Of a DNA stretch of 64,000 nucleotides, positions 27,124 through 40,344 are shown in pieces. Under the pieces are notes generated by a model, which did no database searches, had not been told where the DNA came from, and saw only the letters and a program-made list of their open reading frames with translations. Position 1 is the stretch's first letter. Each line of letters begins with the position of its first letter. The stretch is from assembly GCA_964247055.1 (NCBI GenBank), contig OZ176056.1, positions 2,170,001 to 2,234,000 on the forward strand, in the 5' to 3' direction. This DNA is from Paragordius varius. Lineage: Eukaryota > Nematomorpha. Made by a program: the position numbers and the translations under genes.

Positions 27124-29247
27124 GTGCACATCCACTCATCACCAAACCCCCAATTCAGCAACAAGATAGATGGTGTTTTAGTTGTTAACAAGTTGAGGAT
27201 TGATAGAAAACAGATTTTGCCGGACGGCTTATTGTAACACTTGGCTAATTTGATAAAGGACTAAACAGATAAACGTATTATTGTGTACATCCACTCATCA
27301 CTGAAGCCCCAATTCAGTAACAAGATAGATGGTGTTTTGGTTGTTAACGAGTTGAGAATTGATTGAAAACAGATTTTGCCGGACGGTTTATTGTAAGATT
27401 TGGCTAACTTGAGTTTTTTGTAAAGGACTAAACAGATTAAAGTATTATTTTGTACATCCACTCATCACCGAAGCCCCAATTCAGTAAAAGATAGATGGTG
27501 TTTTGGTTGTTAACGAGTTGAGAATTGATTGAAAACAGATTTTGCCGGACGGTTTATTGTAAGATTTGGCTAACTTGAGTTTAATGTAAAGGACTAAACA
27601 GATTAAAGTATTATTGTGCACATCCACTCATCACCAAACCCCCAATTCAGCAGCAAGATAGATGGTGTTTTAGTTGTTAACAAGTTGAGGATTGATAGAA
27701 AACAGATTTTGCCGGACGGCTTATTGTAAGATTTGGCTAACTTGAGTTTTTTGTAAAGGACTAAACAGATTAAAGTATTATTTTGTACATCCACTCATCA
27801 CCGAAGCCCCAATTCAGTAACAAGATAGATGGTGTTTTAGTTGTTAACAAGTTGAGAATTGATAGAAAACAGATTTTGCCGGACGGCTTATTGTAACACT
27901 TGGCTAATTTGATAAAGGACTAAACAGATTAACGTATTATTGTGTACATCCACTCATCACCGAAGCCCCAATTCAGTAACAAGATAGATGGTGTTTTGGT
28001 TGTTAACGAGTTGAGAATTGATTGAAAACAGATTTTGCCGGACGGTTTATTGTAAGATTTGGCTAACTTGAGTTTAATGTAAAGGACTAAACAGATTAAA
28101 GTATTATTGTGCACATCCACTCATCACCAAACCCCTAATTCAGCAACAAGATAGATGGTGTTTTAGTTGTTAACAAGTTGAGGATTGATAGAAAACAGAT
28201 TTTGCCGGACGACTTATTGTAACACTTGGCTAATTTGATAAAGGACTAAACAGATTAACGTATTATTGTGTACATCCACTCATCACTGAAGCCCCAATTC
28301 AGTAACAAGATAGATGGTGTTTTGGTTGTTAACGAGTTGAGAATTGCTTTAAAACAGATTTTGCCGGATGGTTTATTGTAAGATTTGGCTAATTTGAGTT
28401 TACTGTAAAGGCTAAACAGATTGAGTTATTTTGTGCATCCACTCATCACCGAAGCCCCAATTCAGTAACAAGATAGATGGTCTTTTGGTTGTTAACGAGT
28501 TGAGAATTGATTGAAAACAGATTTTGCCGGACGGTTTATTGTAAGATTTGGCTAACTTGAGTTTACTGTAAAGACTAAACAGATTAAGTTATTTTGAGCA
28601 TCCACTCATCACCGAAGCCCCAATTCAGTAACAAGATAGACGGTGTTTTGGTTGTTAACGAGTTGAGAATTGATTGAAAACAGATTTTGCCGGACGGTTT
28701 ATTGTAAGATTTGGTTAACTTAAGTTTACTGTAAAGGCTAAACAGATTGAGTTATTTTGTGCATCCACTCATCACCCAAGCCCCAATTCAGTAACAAGAT
28801 AGATGGTCTTTTGGCTGTTAACGAGTTGAGAATTGATTGAAAACAGATTTTGCCGGACGGTTTATTGTAAGACTTGGCTAACTTGAGTTTACTGTAAAGA
28901 CTAAACAGATTAAGTTTTTGTGCATCCACTCATCACCGAAGCCCCAATTCAGTAACAAGATAGATGGTCTTTTGGTTGTTAACGATTTGAGAAATGATTG
29001 AAAACAGATTTTCCCGAACGGTTTATTGTAAGATTTGGCTAACTTGAGTTTACTGTAAAGACTAAACAGATTAAGTTATTTTGAGCATCCACTCATCACC
29101 GAAGCCCCAATTCAGTAACAAGATAGACGGTGTTTTGGTTGTTAACGAGTTGAGAATTGATTGAAAACAGATTTTGCCGGACGGTTTATTGTAAGATTTG
29201 GCTAACTTGAGTTTAATGTAAAGGACTAAACAGATTAAAGTATTATT
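27124..29247. repeat. 2,124-bp higher-order repeat, copy 2
   Basis: Second copy of the 2,124-bp block, differing from copy 1 by very few bases (for example GACGACTTATTG instead of GACGGCTTATTG near 28,210). This indicates recent duplication or conversion. Confidence 0.9.
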
Positions 29248-30871
29248 GTGCACATCCACTCATCACCAAACCCCCAATTCAGCAACAAGATAGATGGTGT
29301 TTTAGTTGTTAACAAGTTGAGGATTGATAGAAAACAGATTTTGCCGGACGGCTTATTGTAACACTTGGCTAATTTGATAAAGGACTAAACAGATAAACGT
29401 ATTATTGTGTACATCCACTCATCACTGAAGCCCCAATTCAGTAACAAGATAGATGGTGTTTTGGTTGTTAACGAGTTGAGAATTGATTGAAAACAGATTT
29501 TGCCGGACGGCTTATTGTAACACTTGGCTAATTTGATAAAGGACTAAACAGATTAACGTATTATTGTGTACATCCACTCATCACCGAAGCCCCAATTCAG
29601 TAACAAGATAGATGGTGTTTTGGTTGTTAACGAGTTGAGAATTGATTGAAAACAGATTTTGCCGGACGGTTTATTGTAAGATTTGGCTAACTTGAGTTTA
29701 ATGTAAAGGACTAAACAGATTAAAGTATTATTGTGCACATCCACTCATCACCAAACCCCTAATTCAGCAACAAGATAGATGGTGTTTTAGTTGTTAACAA
29801 GTTGAGGATTGATAGAAAACAGATTTTGCCGGACGGCTTATTGTAACACTTGGCTAATTTGATAAAGGACTAAACAGATTAACGTATTATTGTGTACATC
29901 CACTCATCACTGAAGCCCCAATTCAGTAACAAGATAGATGGTGTTTTGGTTGTTAACGAGTTGAGAATTGCTTTAAAACAGATTTTGCCGGATGGTTTAT
30001 TGTAAGATTTGGCTAATTTGAGTTTACTGTAAAGGCTAAACAGATTGAGTTATTTTGTCCATCCACTCATCACCGAAGCCCCAATTCAGTAACAAGATAG
30101 ATGGTCTTTTGGTTGTTAACGAGTTGAGAATTGATTGAAAACAGATTTTGCCGGACGGTTTATTGTAAGATTTGGCTAACTTGAGTTTACTGTAAAGACT
30201 AAACAGATTAAGTTATTTTGAGCATCCACTCATCACCGAAGCCCCAATTCAGTAACAAGATAGACGGTGTTTTGGTTGTTAACGAGTTGAGAATTGATTG
30301 AAAACAGATTTTGCCGGACGGTTTATTGTAAGATTTGGTTAACTTAAGTTTACTGTAAAGGCTAAACAGATTGAGTTATTTTGTGCATCCACTCATCACC
30401 CAAGCCCCAATTCAGTAACAAGATAGATGGTCTTTTGGCTGTTAACGAGTTGAGAATTGATTGAAAACAGATTTTGCCGGATGGTTTATTGTAAGATTTG
30501 GCTAACTTGAGTTTACTGTAAAGACTAAACAGATTAAGTTTTTGTGCATCCACTCATCACCGAAGCCCCAATTCAGTAACAAGATAGATGGTCTTTTGGT
30601 TGTTAACGATTTGAGAAATGATTGAAAACAGATTTTCCCGAACGGTTTATTGTAAGATTTGGCTAACTTGAGTTTACTGTAAAGACTAAACAGATTAAGT
30701 TATTTTGAGCATCCACTCATCACCGAAGCCCCAATTCAGTAACAAGATAGACGGTGTTTTGGTTGTTAACGAGTTGAGAATTGATTGAAAACAAATTTTG
30801 CCGAATGGTTAATTGTAAGACTTGGCTAACTTGAGTTTATTGTAAAGGACTAAACTGATTAAAGTATTATT
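29248..30871. repeat. Truncated third higher-order copy
   Basis: Landmarks recur 1,624 bp after copy 2 (27,929 to 29,553; 28,738 to 30,362). The copy therefore lacks 500 bp, equal to three monomers, as expected of unequal exchange in register. Confidence 0.85.
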
Positions 30872-31865
30872 GTGCACATCCACTCATCACCAAACCCCCA
30901 ATTCAGCAACAAGATAGATGGTGTTTTAGTTGTTAACAAGTTGAGGATTGATAGAAAACAGATTTTGCCGGACGGCTTATTGTAACACTTGGCTAATTTG
31001 ATAAAGGACTAAACAGATAAACGTATTATTGTGTACATCCACTCATCACTGAAGCCCCAATTCAGTAACAAGATAGATGGTGTTTTGGTTGTTAACGAGT
31101 TGAGAATTGATTGAAAACAGATTTTGCCGGACGGTTTATTGTAAGATTTGGCTAACTTGAGTTTTTTGTAAAGGACTAAACAGATTAAAGTATTATTTTG
31201 TACATCCACTCATCACCGAAGCCCCAATTCAGTAACAAGATAGATGGTGTTTTGGTTGTTAACGAGTTGAGAATTGATTGAAAACAGATTTTGCCGGACG
31301 GTTTATTGTAAGATTTGGCTAACTTGAGTTTAATGTAAAGGACTAAACAGATTAAAGTATTATTGTGCACATCCACTCATCACCAAACCCCCAATTCAGC
31401 AACAAGATAGATGGTGTTTTAGTTGTTAACAAGTTGAGGATTGATAGAAAACAGATTTTGCCGGACGGCTTATTGTAAGATTTGGCTAACTTGAGTTTTT
31501 TGTAAAGGACTAAACAGATTAAAGTATTATTTTGTACATCCACTCATCACCGAAGCCCCAATTCAATAACAAGATAGATGGGGTTTTGGTTGTTAACGAG
31601 TTGAGAATTGATTGAAAACAGATTTTGCCGGACGGTTTATTGTAAGATTTGGCTAACTTGAGTTTAATGTAAAGGACTAAACAGATTAAAGTATTATTGT
31701 GTACATCCACTCATCACCGAACCCCCAATTCAGTAACAAGATAGATGGTGTTTTAGTTGTTAACGAGTTGAGAATTGATTGAAAACAGATTTTGCCGGAC
31801 GGTTTATTGTAAGATTTGGCTAACTTGAGTTTAATGTAAAGGACTAAACAGATTAAAGTATTATT

Positions 31866-33828
31866 GTGCACATCCACTCATCACCAAACCCCCAATTCAG
31901 CAACAAGATAGATGGTGTTTTAGTTGTTAACAAGTTGAGGATTGATAGAAAACAGATTTTGCCGGACGGCTTATTGTAACACTTGGCTAATTTGATAAAG
32001 GACTAAACAGATTAACGTATTATTGTGTACATCCACTCATCACTGAAGCCCCAATTCAGTAACAAGATAGATGGTGTTTTGGTTGTTAACGAGTTGAGAA
32101 TTGATTGAAAACAGATTTTGCCGGACGGTTTATTGTAAGATTTGGCTAACTAAAGTTTACTGTAAAGGCTAAACAGATTAAGTTATTTTGTGCATCCACT
32201 CACCACCGAAGCCCCAATTCAGTAACAAGATAGATGGTCTTTTGGTTGTTAACGAGTTGAGAATTGCTTTAAAACAGATTTTGCCGGATGGTTTATTGTA
32301 AGATTTGGCTAATTTGAGTTTACTATAAAGGAACAGATTAAATTATTATTGATACATCCACTCATCACCAAACCCCCAATTCAGCAACAAGATAGATGGT
32401 GTTTTAGTTGTTAACAAGTTGAGGATTGATAGAAAACAGATTTTGCCGGACGGCTTATTGTAAGATTTGGCTAACTTGAGTTTTTTGTAAAGGACTAAAC
32501 ACATTAAAGTATTATTTTGTACATCCACTCATCACCGAAGCCCCAATTCAGTAACAAGATAGATGGTGTTTTGGTTGTTAACGAGTTGAGAATTGATTGA
32601 AAACAGATTTTGCCGGACGGTTTATTGTAAGATTTGGCTAACTTGAGTTTAATGTAAAGGACTAAACAGATTAAAGTATTATTGTGTACATCCACTCATC
32701 ACCGAACCCCCAATTCAGTAACAAGATAGATGGTGTTTTAGTTGTTAACGAGTTGAGAATTGATTGAAAACAGATTTTGCCGGACGGTTTATTGTAAGAT
32801 TTGGCTAACTTGAGTTTAATGTAAAGGACTAAACAGATTAAAGTATTATTGTGCACATCCACTCATCACCAAACCCCCAATTCAGCAACAAGATAGATGG
32901 TGTTTTAGTTGTGAACAAGTTGAGGATTGATAGAAAACAGATTTTGCCGGACGGCTTATTGTAACACTTGGCTAATTTGATAAAGGACTAAACAGATTAA
33001 CGTATTATTGTGTACATCCACTCATCACTGAAGCCCCAATTCAGTAACAAGATAGATGGTGTTTTGGTTGTTAACGAGTTGAGAATTGATTGAAAACAGA
33101 TTTTGCCGGACGGTTTATTGTAAGATTTGGCTAACTACTGTAAAGGCTAAACAGATTAAGTTATTTTGTGCATCCACTCACCACCGAAGCGCCAATTCAG
33201 TAACAAGATAGATGGTCTTTTGGTTGTTAACGAGTTGAGAATTGCTTTAAAACAGATTTTGCCGGATGGTTTATTGTAAGATTTGGCTAATTTGAGTTTA
33301 CTATAAAGGAACAGATTAAATTATTATTGATACATCCACTCATCACCAAACCCCCAATTCAGCAACAAGATAGATGGTGTTTTAGTTGTTAACAAGTTGA
33401 GGATTGATAGAAAACAGATTTTGCCGGACGGCTTATTGTAAGATTTGGCTAACTTGAGTTTTTTGTAAAGGACTAAACACATTAAAGTATTATTTTGTAC
33501 ATCCACTCATCACCGAAGCCCCAATTCAGTAACAAGATAGATGGTGTTTTGGTTGTTAACGAGTTGAGAATTGATTGAAAACAGATTTTGCCGGACGGTT
33601 TATTGTAAGATTTGGCTAACTTGAGTTTAATGTAAAGGACTAAACAGATTAAAGTATTATTGTGTACATCCACTCATCACCGAACCCCCAATTCAGTAAC
33701 AAGATAGATGGTGTTTTAGTTGTTAACGAGTTGAGAATTGATTGAAAACAGATTTTGCCGGACGGTTTATTGTAAGATTTGGCTAACTTGAGTTTAATGT
33801 ATAGGACTAAACAGATTAAAGTATTATT
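31866..33828. repeat. Tandem pair of ~980-bp higher-order repeats
   Basis: Two six-monomer blocks, 31,866-32,850 (985 bp) and 32,851-33,828 (978 bp). The 7-bp difference is a deletion in the second block near 33,135. Landmark monomers at 32,346, 32,504 and 32,671 recur 978 bp later. Confidence 0.85.
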
Positions 33829-34269
33829 GTGCACATCCACTCATCACCAAACCCCCAATTCAGCAACAAGATAGATGGTGTTTTAGTTGTTAACAAGTTG
33901 AGGATTGATAGAAAACAGATTTTGCCGGACGGCTTATTGTAACACTTGGCTAATTTGATAAAGGACTAAACAGATTAACGTATTATTGTGTACATCCACT
34001 CATCACTGAAGCCCCAATTCAGTAACAAGATAGATGGTGTTTTGGTTGTTAACGAGTTGAGAATTGATTGAAAACAGATTTTGCCGGACGGTTTATTGTA
34101 AGATTTGGCTATCTTAAGTTTACTGTAAAGGCTAAACAGATTAAGTTATTTTGTGCATCCACTCACCACCGAAGCCCCAATTCAGTAACAAGATAGATGG
34201 TCTTTTGGTTGTTAACGAGTTGAGAATTGCTTTAAAACAGATTTTGCCGGATGGTTTATTGTAAGATTT

Positions 34270-36200
34270 GGCTAATTTGAGTTTACAATAAAGGAACAGA
34301 TTAAATTACTATTGATACATCCACTCATCACCAAACCCCCAATTCAGCAACAAGATAGATCGTGTTTTAGTTGTTAACAAGTTGAGGATTGATAGAAAAC
34401 AGATTTTGCCGGACGGCTTATTGTAACACTTGGCTAATTTGATAAAGGACTAAACAGATTAACGTATTATTGTGTACATCCACTCATCACTGAAGCCCCA
34501 ATTCAGTAACAAGATAGATGGTCTTTTCGTTGTTAACGAGTTGAGAATTGATTGAAAACAGATTTTGCCGGACGGTTTATTGTAAGATTTGGCTAACTTA
34601 AGTTTACTGTAAAGGCTAAACAGATTAAGTTATTTTGTGCATCCACTCATCACCGAAGCCCCAATTCAGTAACAAGATAGATGGTGTTTTGGTTGATAAC
34701 GAGTTGAGAATTGATTGAAAACAGATTTTGCCGGACGGTTTATTGTAAGATTTGGCTAACATGAGTTTACTCTAAAGCAGATTAAAGTATTATTGGTACA
34801 TCCACTCATCACCGAAGCCACCATTCAGCAACATGATAGGTGGTGTTTTAGTTGTTAACAAGTTGAGGATTGATAGAAAACAGATTTTGCCGGACGGCTT
34901 ATTGTAACACTTGGCTAATTTGATAAAGGACTAAACAGATAAACGTATTATTGTGTACATCCACTCATCACCGAAGCCCCAATTCAGTAACAAGATAGAT
35001 GGTGTTTTGGTTGTTAACGAGTTGAGAATTGATTGAAAACAGATTTTGCCGGACGGTTTATTGTAAGATTTGGCTAACTTAAGTTTACTGTAAAGGCTAA
35101 ACAGATTAAGTTATTTTGTGCATCCACTCACCACCGAAGCCCCAATTCAGTAACAAGATAGATGGTCTTTTGGTTGTTAACGAGTTGAGAATTGCTTTAA
35201 AACAGATTTTGCCGGATGGTTTATTGTAAGATTTGGCTAATTTGAGTTTACAATAAAGGAACAGATTAAATTACTATTGATACATCCACTCATCACCAAA
35301 CCCCCAATTCAGCAACAAGATAGATCGTGTTTTAGTTGTTAACAAGTTGAGGATTGATAGAAAACAGATTTTGCCGGACGGCTTATTGTAACACTTGGCT
35401 AATTTGATAAAGGACTAAACAGATTAACGTATTATTGTGTACATCCACTCATCACTGAAGCCCCAATTCAGTAACAAGATAGATGGTCTTTTCGTTGTTA
35501 ACGAGTTGAGAATTGATTGAAAACAGATTTTGCCGGACGGTTTATTGTAAGATTTGGCTAACTTAAGTTTACTGTAAAGGCTAAACAGATTAAGTTATTT
35601 TGTGCATCCACTCATCACCGAAGCCCCAATTCAGTAACAAGATAGATGGTGTTTTGGTTGATAACGAGTTGAGAATTGATTGAAAACAGATTTTGCCGGA
35701 CGGTTTATTGTAAGATTTGGCTAACATGAGTTTACTCTAAAGCAGATTAAAGTATTATTGGTACATCCACTCATCACCGAAGCCACCATTCAGCAACATG
35801 ATAGGTGGTGTTTTAGTTGTTAACAAGTTGAGGATTGATAGAAAACAGATTTTGCCGGACGGCTTATTGTAACACTTGGCTAATTTGATAAAGGACTAAA
35901 CAGATAAACGTATTATTGTGTACATCCACTCATCACCGAAGCCCCAATTCAGTAACAAGATAGATGGTGTTTTGGTTGATAACGAGTTGAGAATTGATTG
36001 AAAACATATTTTGCCGGACGGTTTATTGTAAGATTTGGCTAACTTGAGTTTCATGTAAAGGACTAAACAGATTAAAGTATTATTGTGCACATCCACTCAT
36101 CACCGAACCCCCAATTCAGCAACAAGATAGATGGTGTTTTAGTTGTTAACAAGTTGAGGATTGATAGAAAACAGATTTTGCCGGACGGCTTATTGTAACA
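34270..36200. repeat. Tandem pair of ~965-bp higher-order repeats
   Basis: A further duplicated block. The diagnostic variant ACATGATAGGTGGTG occurs at 34,831 and again at 35,796, 965 bp later, with near-identical surroundings. The boundaries are approximate. Confidence 0.75.
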
Positions 36201-38204
36201 CTTGGCTAATTTGATAAAGGACTAAACAGATTAACGTGTTATTGTGTACATCCACTCATCACTGAAGCCCCAATTCAGTAACAAGATAGATGGTCTTTTC
36301 GTTGTTAACGAGTTGAGAATTGATTGAAAACAGATTTTGCCGGACGGTTTATTGTAAGATTTGGCTAACTTAAGTTTACTGTAAAGGCTAAACAGATTAA
36401 GTTATTTTGTGCATCCACTCATCACCGAAGCCCCAATTCAGTAACAAGATAGATGGTCTTTTGGTTGTTAACGAGTTGAGAATTGCTTTAAAACAGATTT
36501 TGCCGGACGGTTTATTGTAAGATTTGGCTAATTTGAGTTTACTGTAAAGGAACAGATTAAATTATTATTGATACATCGACTCATCACCGAAGCCACCATT
36601 CAGCAACAAGATAGATGGTGTTTTGGTTGTTAACGAGTTGAGAATTGATTGAAAACAGATTTTGCCGGACGGCTTATTGTAACACTTGGCTAATTTGATA
36701 AAGGACTAAACAGATTAACGTATTATTGTGTACATCCACTCATCACCGAAGCCCCAATTCAGTAACAAGATAGATGGTGTTTTGGTTGTTAACGAGTTGA
36801 GAATTGATTGAAAACAGATTTTGCCGGACGGTTTATTGTAAGATTTGGTTAACTTAAGTTTACTGTAAAGGCTAAACAGATTGAGTTATTTTGTGCATCC
36901 ACTCATCACCGAAGCCCCAATTCAGTAACAAGATAGATGGTCTTTTGGTTGTTAACGAGTTGAGAATTGATTGAAAACAGATTTTGCCGAACGGTTTATT
37001 GTAAGATTTGGCTAACTTGAGTTTACTGTAAAGACTAAACAGATTAAGTTATTTTGAGCATCCACTCATCACCGAAGCCCCAATTCAGTAACAAGATAGA
37101 CGGTGTTTTGGTTGTTAACGAGTTGAGAATTGATTGAAAACAGATTTTGCCGGACGGTTTATTGTAAGATTTGGTTAACTTAAGTTTACTGTAAAGGCTA
37201 AACAGATTGAGTTATTTTGTGCATCCACTCATCACCGAAGCCCCAATTCAGTAACAAGATAGATGGTCTTTTGGTTGTTAACGAGTTGAGAATTGATTGA
37301 AAACAGATTTTGCCGGACGGTTTATTGTAAGATTTGGCTAACTTGAGTTTTTTGTAAAGGACTAAACAGATTAAAGTATTATTTTGTACATCCACTCATC
37401 ACCGAAGCCCCAATTCAGTAACAAGATAGATGGTCTTTTGGTTGTTAACGAGTTGAGAAATGATTGAAAAGAGATTTTGCCGAACGGTTTATTGTAAGAT
37501 TTGGCTAACATGAGTTTACTGTAAAGAAACAGATTAAAGTATTATTGGTACCTCCACTCATCACCGAAGCCACCATTCAGCAACAAGATAGATGGTGTAG
37601 TTGTTAACGAGTTGAGAATTGATTGAAAACAGATTTTGCCGGACGGTTTATTGTAACACTTGACTAATTTGATAAAGGACTAAACAGATTAACGTATTAT
37701 TGTGTACATCCACTCATCACCGAAGCCCCAATTCAGTAACAATATAGATGGTGTTTTGGCTGTTAACGAGTTGAGAATTGATTGAAAACAGATTTTGCCG
37801 GACGGTTTTTTGTAAGACTTGGCTAACTTGAGTTTACTGTAAAGACTAAATAGATTAAGTTATTTTGAGCATCCACTCATCACCGAAGCCCCAATTCAGT
37901 AACAAGATAGACGCTGTTTTGGTTTTTAACGAGTTGAGAATTGATTGAAAACAAATTTTGCCGAACGGTTTATTGTAAGACTTGGCTAACTTGAGTTTAT
38001 TGTAAAGGACTAAACTGATTAAAGTATTATTGTGTACATCCACTCATCACCGAAGCCCCAATTCAGTAACAAGATAGTTGGTATTTTAGTTGTTAACTAG
38101 TTGAGAATTGATTGAAAACTGATTTTGCCTAACGGTTTATTGTGAGACTTGGCTTACTTGAGTTTACCGTAAACGACTAGACAGATTGTGTACATCCACT
38201 CATC

Positions 38205-38757
38205 TCCCGATCTTCAATAATTATAGATGGGTGGAGGGTTTGTGTATTAGTGTTGTATAATTAAAAAAACATTAAATTTAATAAAATGATTGTTGCTCAA
38301 ATTATAGATGATCATGTTTTACACAATTTCAATAACGAGAAAATGTTATTTCATAAATAATGATATTACAAAGACAATATGTAAAAACTGAAAATAAAAT
38401 TTTACAAAAAGAACAGCATATTTATTATGACGTCGAATATTCTAATTATATAATTCCCATAATTAAATAAATGAGCTATTACCAATTTACCTCTCTAATA
38501 CCCACTTCACAACCCAAAGAATTTATTTAAATTAAAATACACAAAAATAGATATGGTTGTTTTTAGTTTAAAATGTCTTCTCTCTAATTTAAATTTTGGT
38601 TACACAAATAATAAAAAATGTGAAAATGTAAAATAATCATTTCAAGCTACCGAAAATTTTCTATATATTAAAAATAATATCTCATAAATTTTTTTTATAA
38701 GACATCCATCCACCTTATCAAATGACCTCACATGCTTAATCAAAATGGGCGAACACT
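38205..38757 (+). repeat. Satellite-flank repeat, copy 2
   Basis: Homologous to 490-1,015 and in the same position and orientation relative to the satellite. Homology ends at GGGCGAACACT. It is followed here by a pyrimidine tract with a run of about ten C, not by the hAT element seen after copy 1. Confidence 0.85.
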
Positions 38758-39400
38758 TCTACCCCCCCCCTTCCTTTTTTTGAAAGCCACTAAAACAATT
38801 TAGTAAAAAAAGTACAAACGTTGCAACCTATACACCATAGATAAGATAGCACATTCACATAAATTTTAAATTTATCAAATATAATATATATGAAACTAAG
38901 TTTATTCATATTCAAATATGTACATACATGTAATTCTAATAAATTTCTTAATATGGAAATTATATATAACACATTGATTTTCGCTGCATATATTGAATGC
39001 ATCTTATGATAATGGCGAACAATGATTTAAAAAAAATTTATAATACAGATTTCAACATTAAATTTTATGACAATTTATGTAATGCAATTTATTTAACCCC
39101 TAAAATATTAAGTATATAAATGAGTTTTACTAATTGGAAAGGAAGAGGCAATTAACAGAAAAAATTTATTTTATGTAAAAATTTACAATTTGATAACTTA
39201 ATATTATCCATATTTATTTCTAAAATTACCTTTTCAATTGACATTGTATCTTTGTTGAATAATTGAAAAAAAAACCAAAAAGGATTCTTTTATGACAACT
39301 TTCTTTTTCTCATAATCAATATACACATACCTTACAACTTGAGAAATTTGTTCCCGGTGGGCCATATCAGGCGTGTAAATATAAGTCCATAATATTTACT
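38758..39400. other. AT-rich region with poly-C tract
   Basis: It begins with a C-run/T-run at 38,761-38,778. The rest is AT-rich with no recognised gene. Confidence 0.5.
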
Positions 39401-39419
39401 TTTTTTATGTCACCGATTA

Positions 39420-40140
39420 ATTTAGCTTTAACTCCTGAAGCTAAAGATGTAAAAACTCGTTTTGGTTGGGTGAAACATAGGATAAAGTATTAGCAATGTT
39501 TTTCGTATGTTTTCCCATTATTGGGTCAAACTGAACTACAAGTAATAAAGATAAGAGGTTTCCAAGATTTGGTGCTGAGTATCTAGATACATAAGACTTT
39601 CAACATGTCCTCGAAAAGGGAGATTTTGGGTGATTAAAAATTTCATGAAGGTCAATATTCGATGACAAATATTTCGCCATCGATCCTTTTTCTATTATAT
39701 GTGAGCTTCTAGAGCAGAATCAATTCCTGTTTTATTTATCAATCTTCTTTCCGCCTCTTTACAGTTAGGAAATCCGATGATTGATGCTATTTTCATTATG
39801 GATAAATTTATCTTTTTTCCTCCATTTAAAACCATGCGTAGTTATAAAAGATGATAGTAAGAATTAGATCGATAAAGCCAAGACTTCTCAACTTCAAATC
39901 CTTCTTTTTTACCGAAACGTCGAAAAACCAAGATTGGAGGGTGATTTTTTTTCAATGCATTTATTTTGTAATCCTTGAGATCCACGAATAATCATTTCTG
40001 TGCAAAGTTGATTAGATATTACGGGAACATTAGTAATTTTAAAAAAGGCGACATCATTAAACTCTATGGCTATAGCACTTCGAACTACTAATCTCATCTC
40101 TATTTATTGGATCATTAATTAGGGTTTTAGTCATTATTAT
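39420..40140 (-). pseudogene. Unrecognised coding-like stretch, broken or multi-exon
   Basis: Several adjoining open stretches on the minus strand read like one protein in shifting frames: LINDPINRDEI, then FNDVAFFKITNVPVISNQL and CTEMIIRGSQGLQNKC, then HPPILVFRRFGKKEGFEVE and SWLYRSNSYYHLL, then MKIASIIGFPNCKEAERRL, GSMAKYLSSNIDLHEIF, SAPNLGNLLSLLLVVQFDP and TKNIANTLSYVSPNQNEF. One frame change could be a 19-nt GT...AG mini-intron near 40,065-40,085. Another falls in a run of eight A. I do not recognise the family. It may be a decayed host gene, a gene with several tiny introns, or an old transposon. Amino-acid composition is better than in the surrounding AT-rich translations. Confidence 0.35.
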
Positions 40141-40344
40141 TTGGGGGTACCGTTATGTTTGTGTTGCATACACTTTTTTCAATGTTATGATCAGATTTTT
40201 TCGTTAAATAGATTTCATACTCATTCGCATTATATTTGTTTTATTCTCATCCTGAATTTTTCTTTTCCTATTGCTAAATCGCTAATTTAGGCATTGATAT
40301 CTGATGAAATGAAAGTAATTATAAAAAACATAAGGCTATAATAA

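Larger units (their letters stand above)
20625..38205. repeat. Large 167-bp satellite array with higher-order repeats
   Basis: About 17.6 kb of head-to-tail monomers, mostly 167 bp (for example starts at 31,185, 31,352, 31,519 and 31,686) with shorter variants near 158-162 bp. Two main types alternate. Type A has AACGAGTTGAGAATTGATTG, TTTATTGTAAGATTTGGC and TTGAGTTTACTG. Type B has AACAAGTTGAGGATTGATAG and TTATTGTAACACTTGG with a deleted segment before GATAAAGGAC. Divergence is highest at the left edge (20.6-24 kb) and lowest in the middle. Monomer size near a nucleosome repeat and higher-order structure resemble centromeric satellites, but that role is inference. No CENP-B box was found. Confidence 0.97.

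Noticed and set aside
20625-38205. Series of ~63-aa minus-strand open frames in each satellite monomer
   Set aside because: The frames recur because the monomer recurs. The monomer is 167 bp, not a multiple of three, frames start and end at the same repeat positions, and variants gain stops freely.
20625-38205. CRISPR-like array
   Set aside because: Units are tandem with no unique spacers, the DNA is eukaryotic, and the period is 167 bp.
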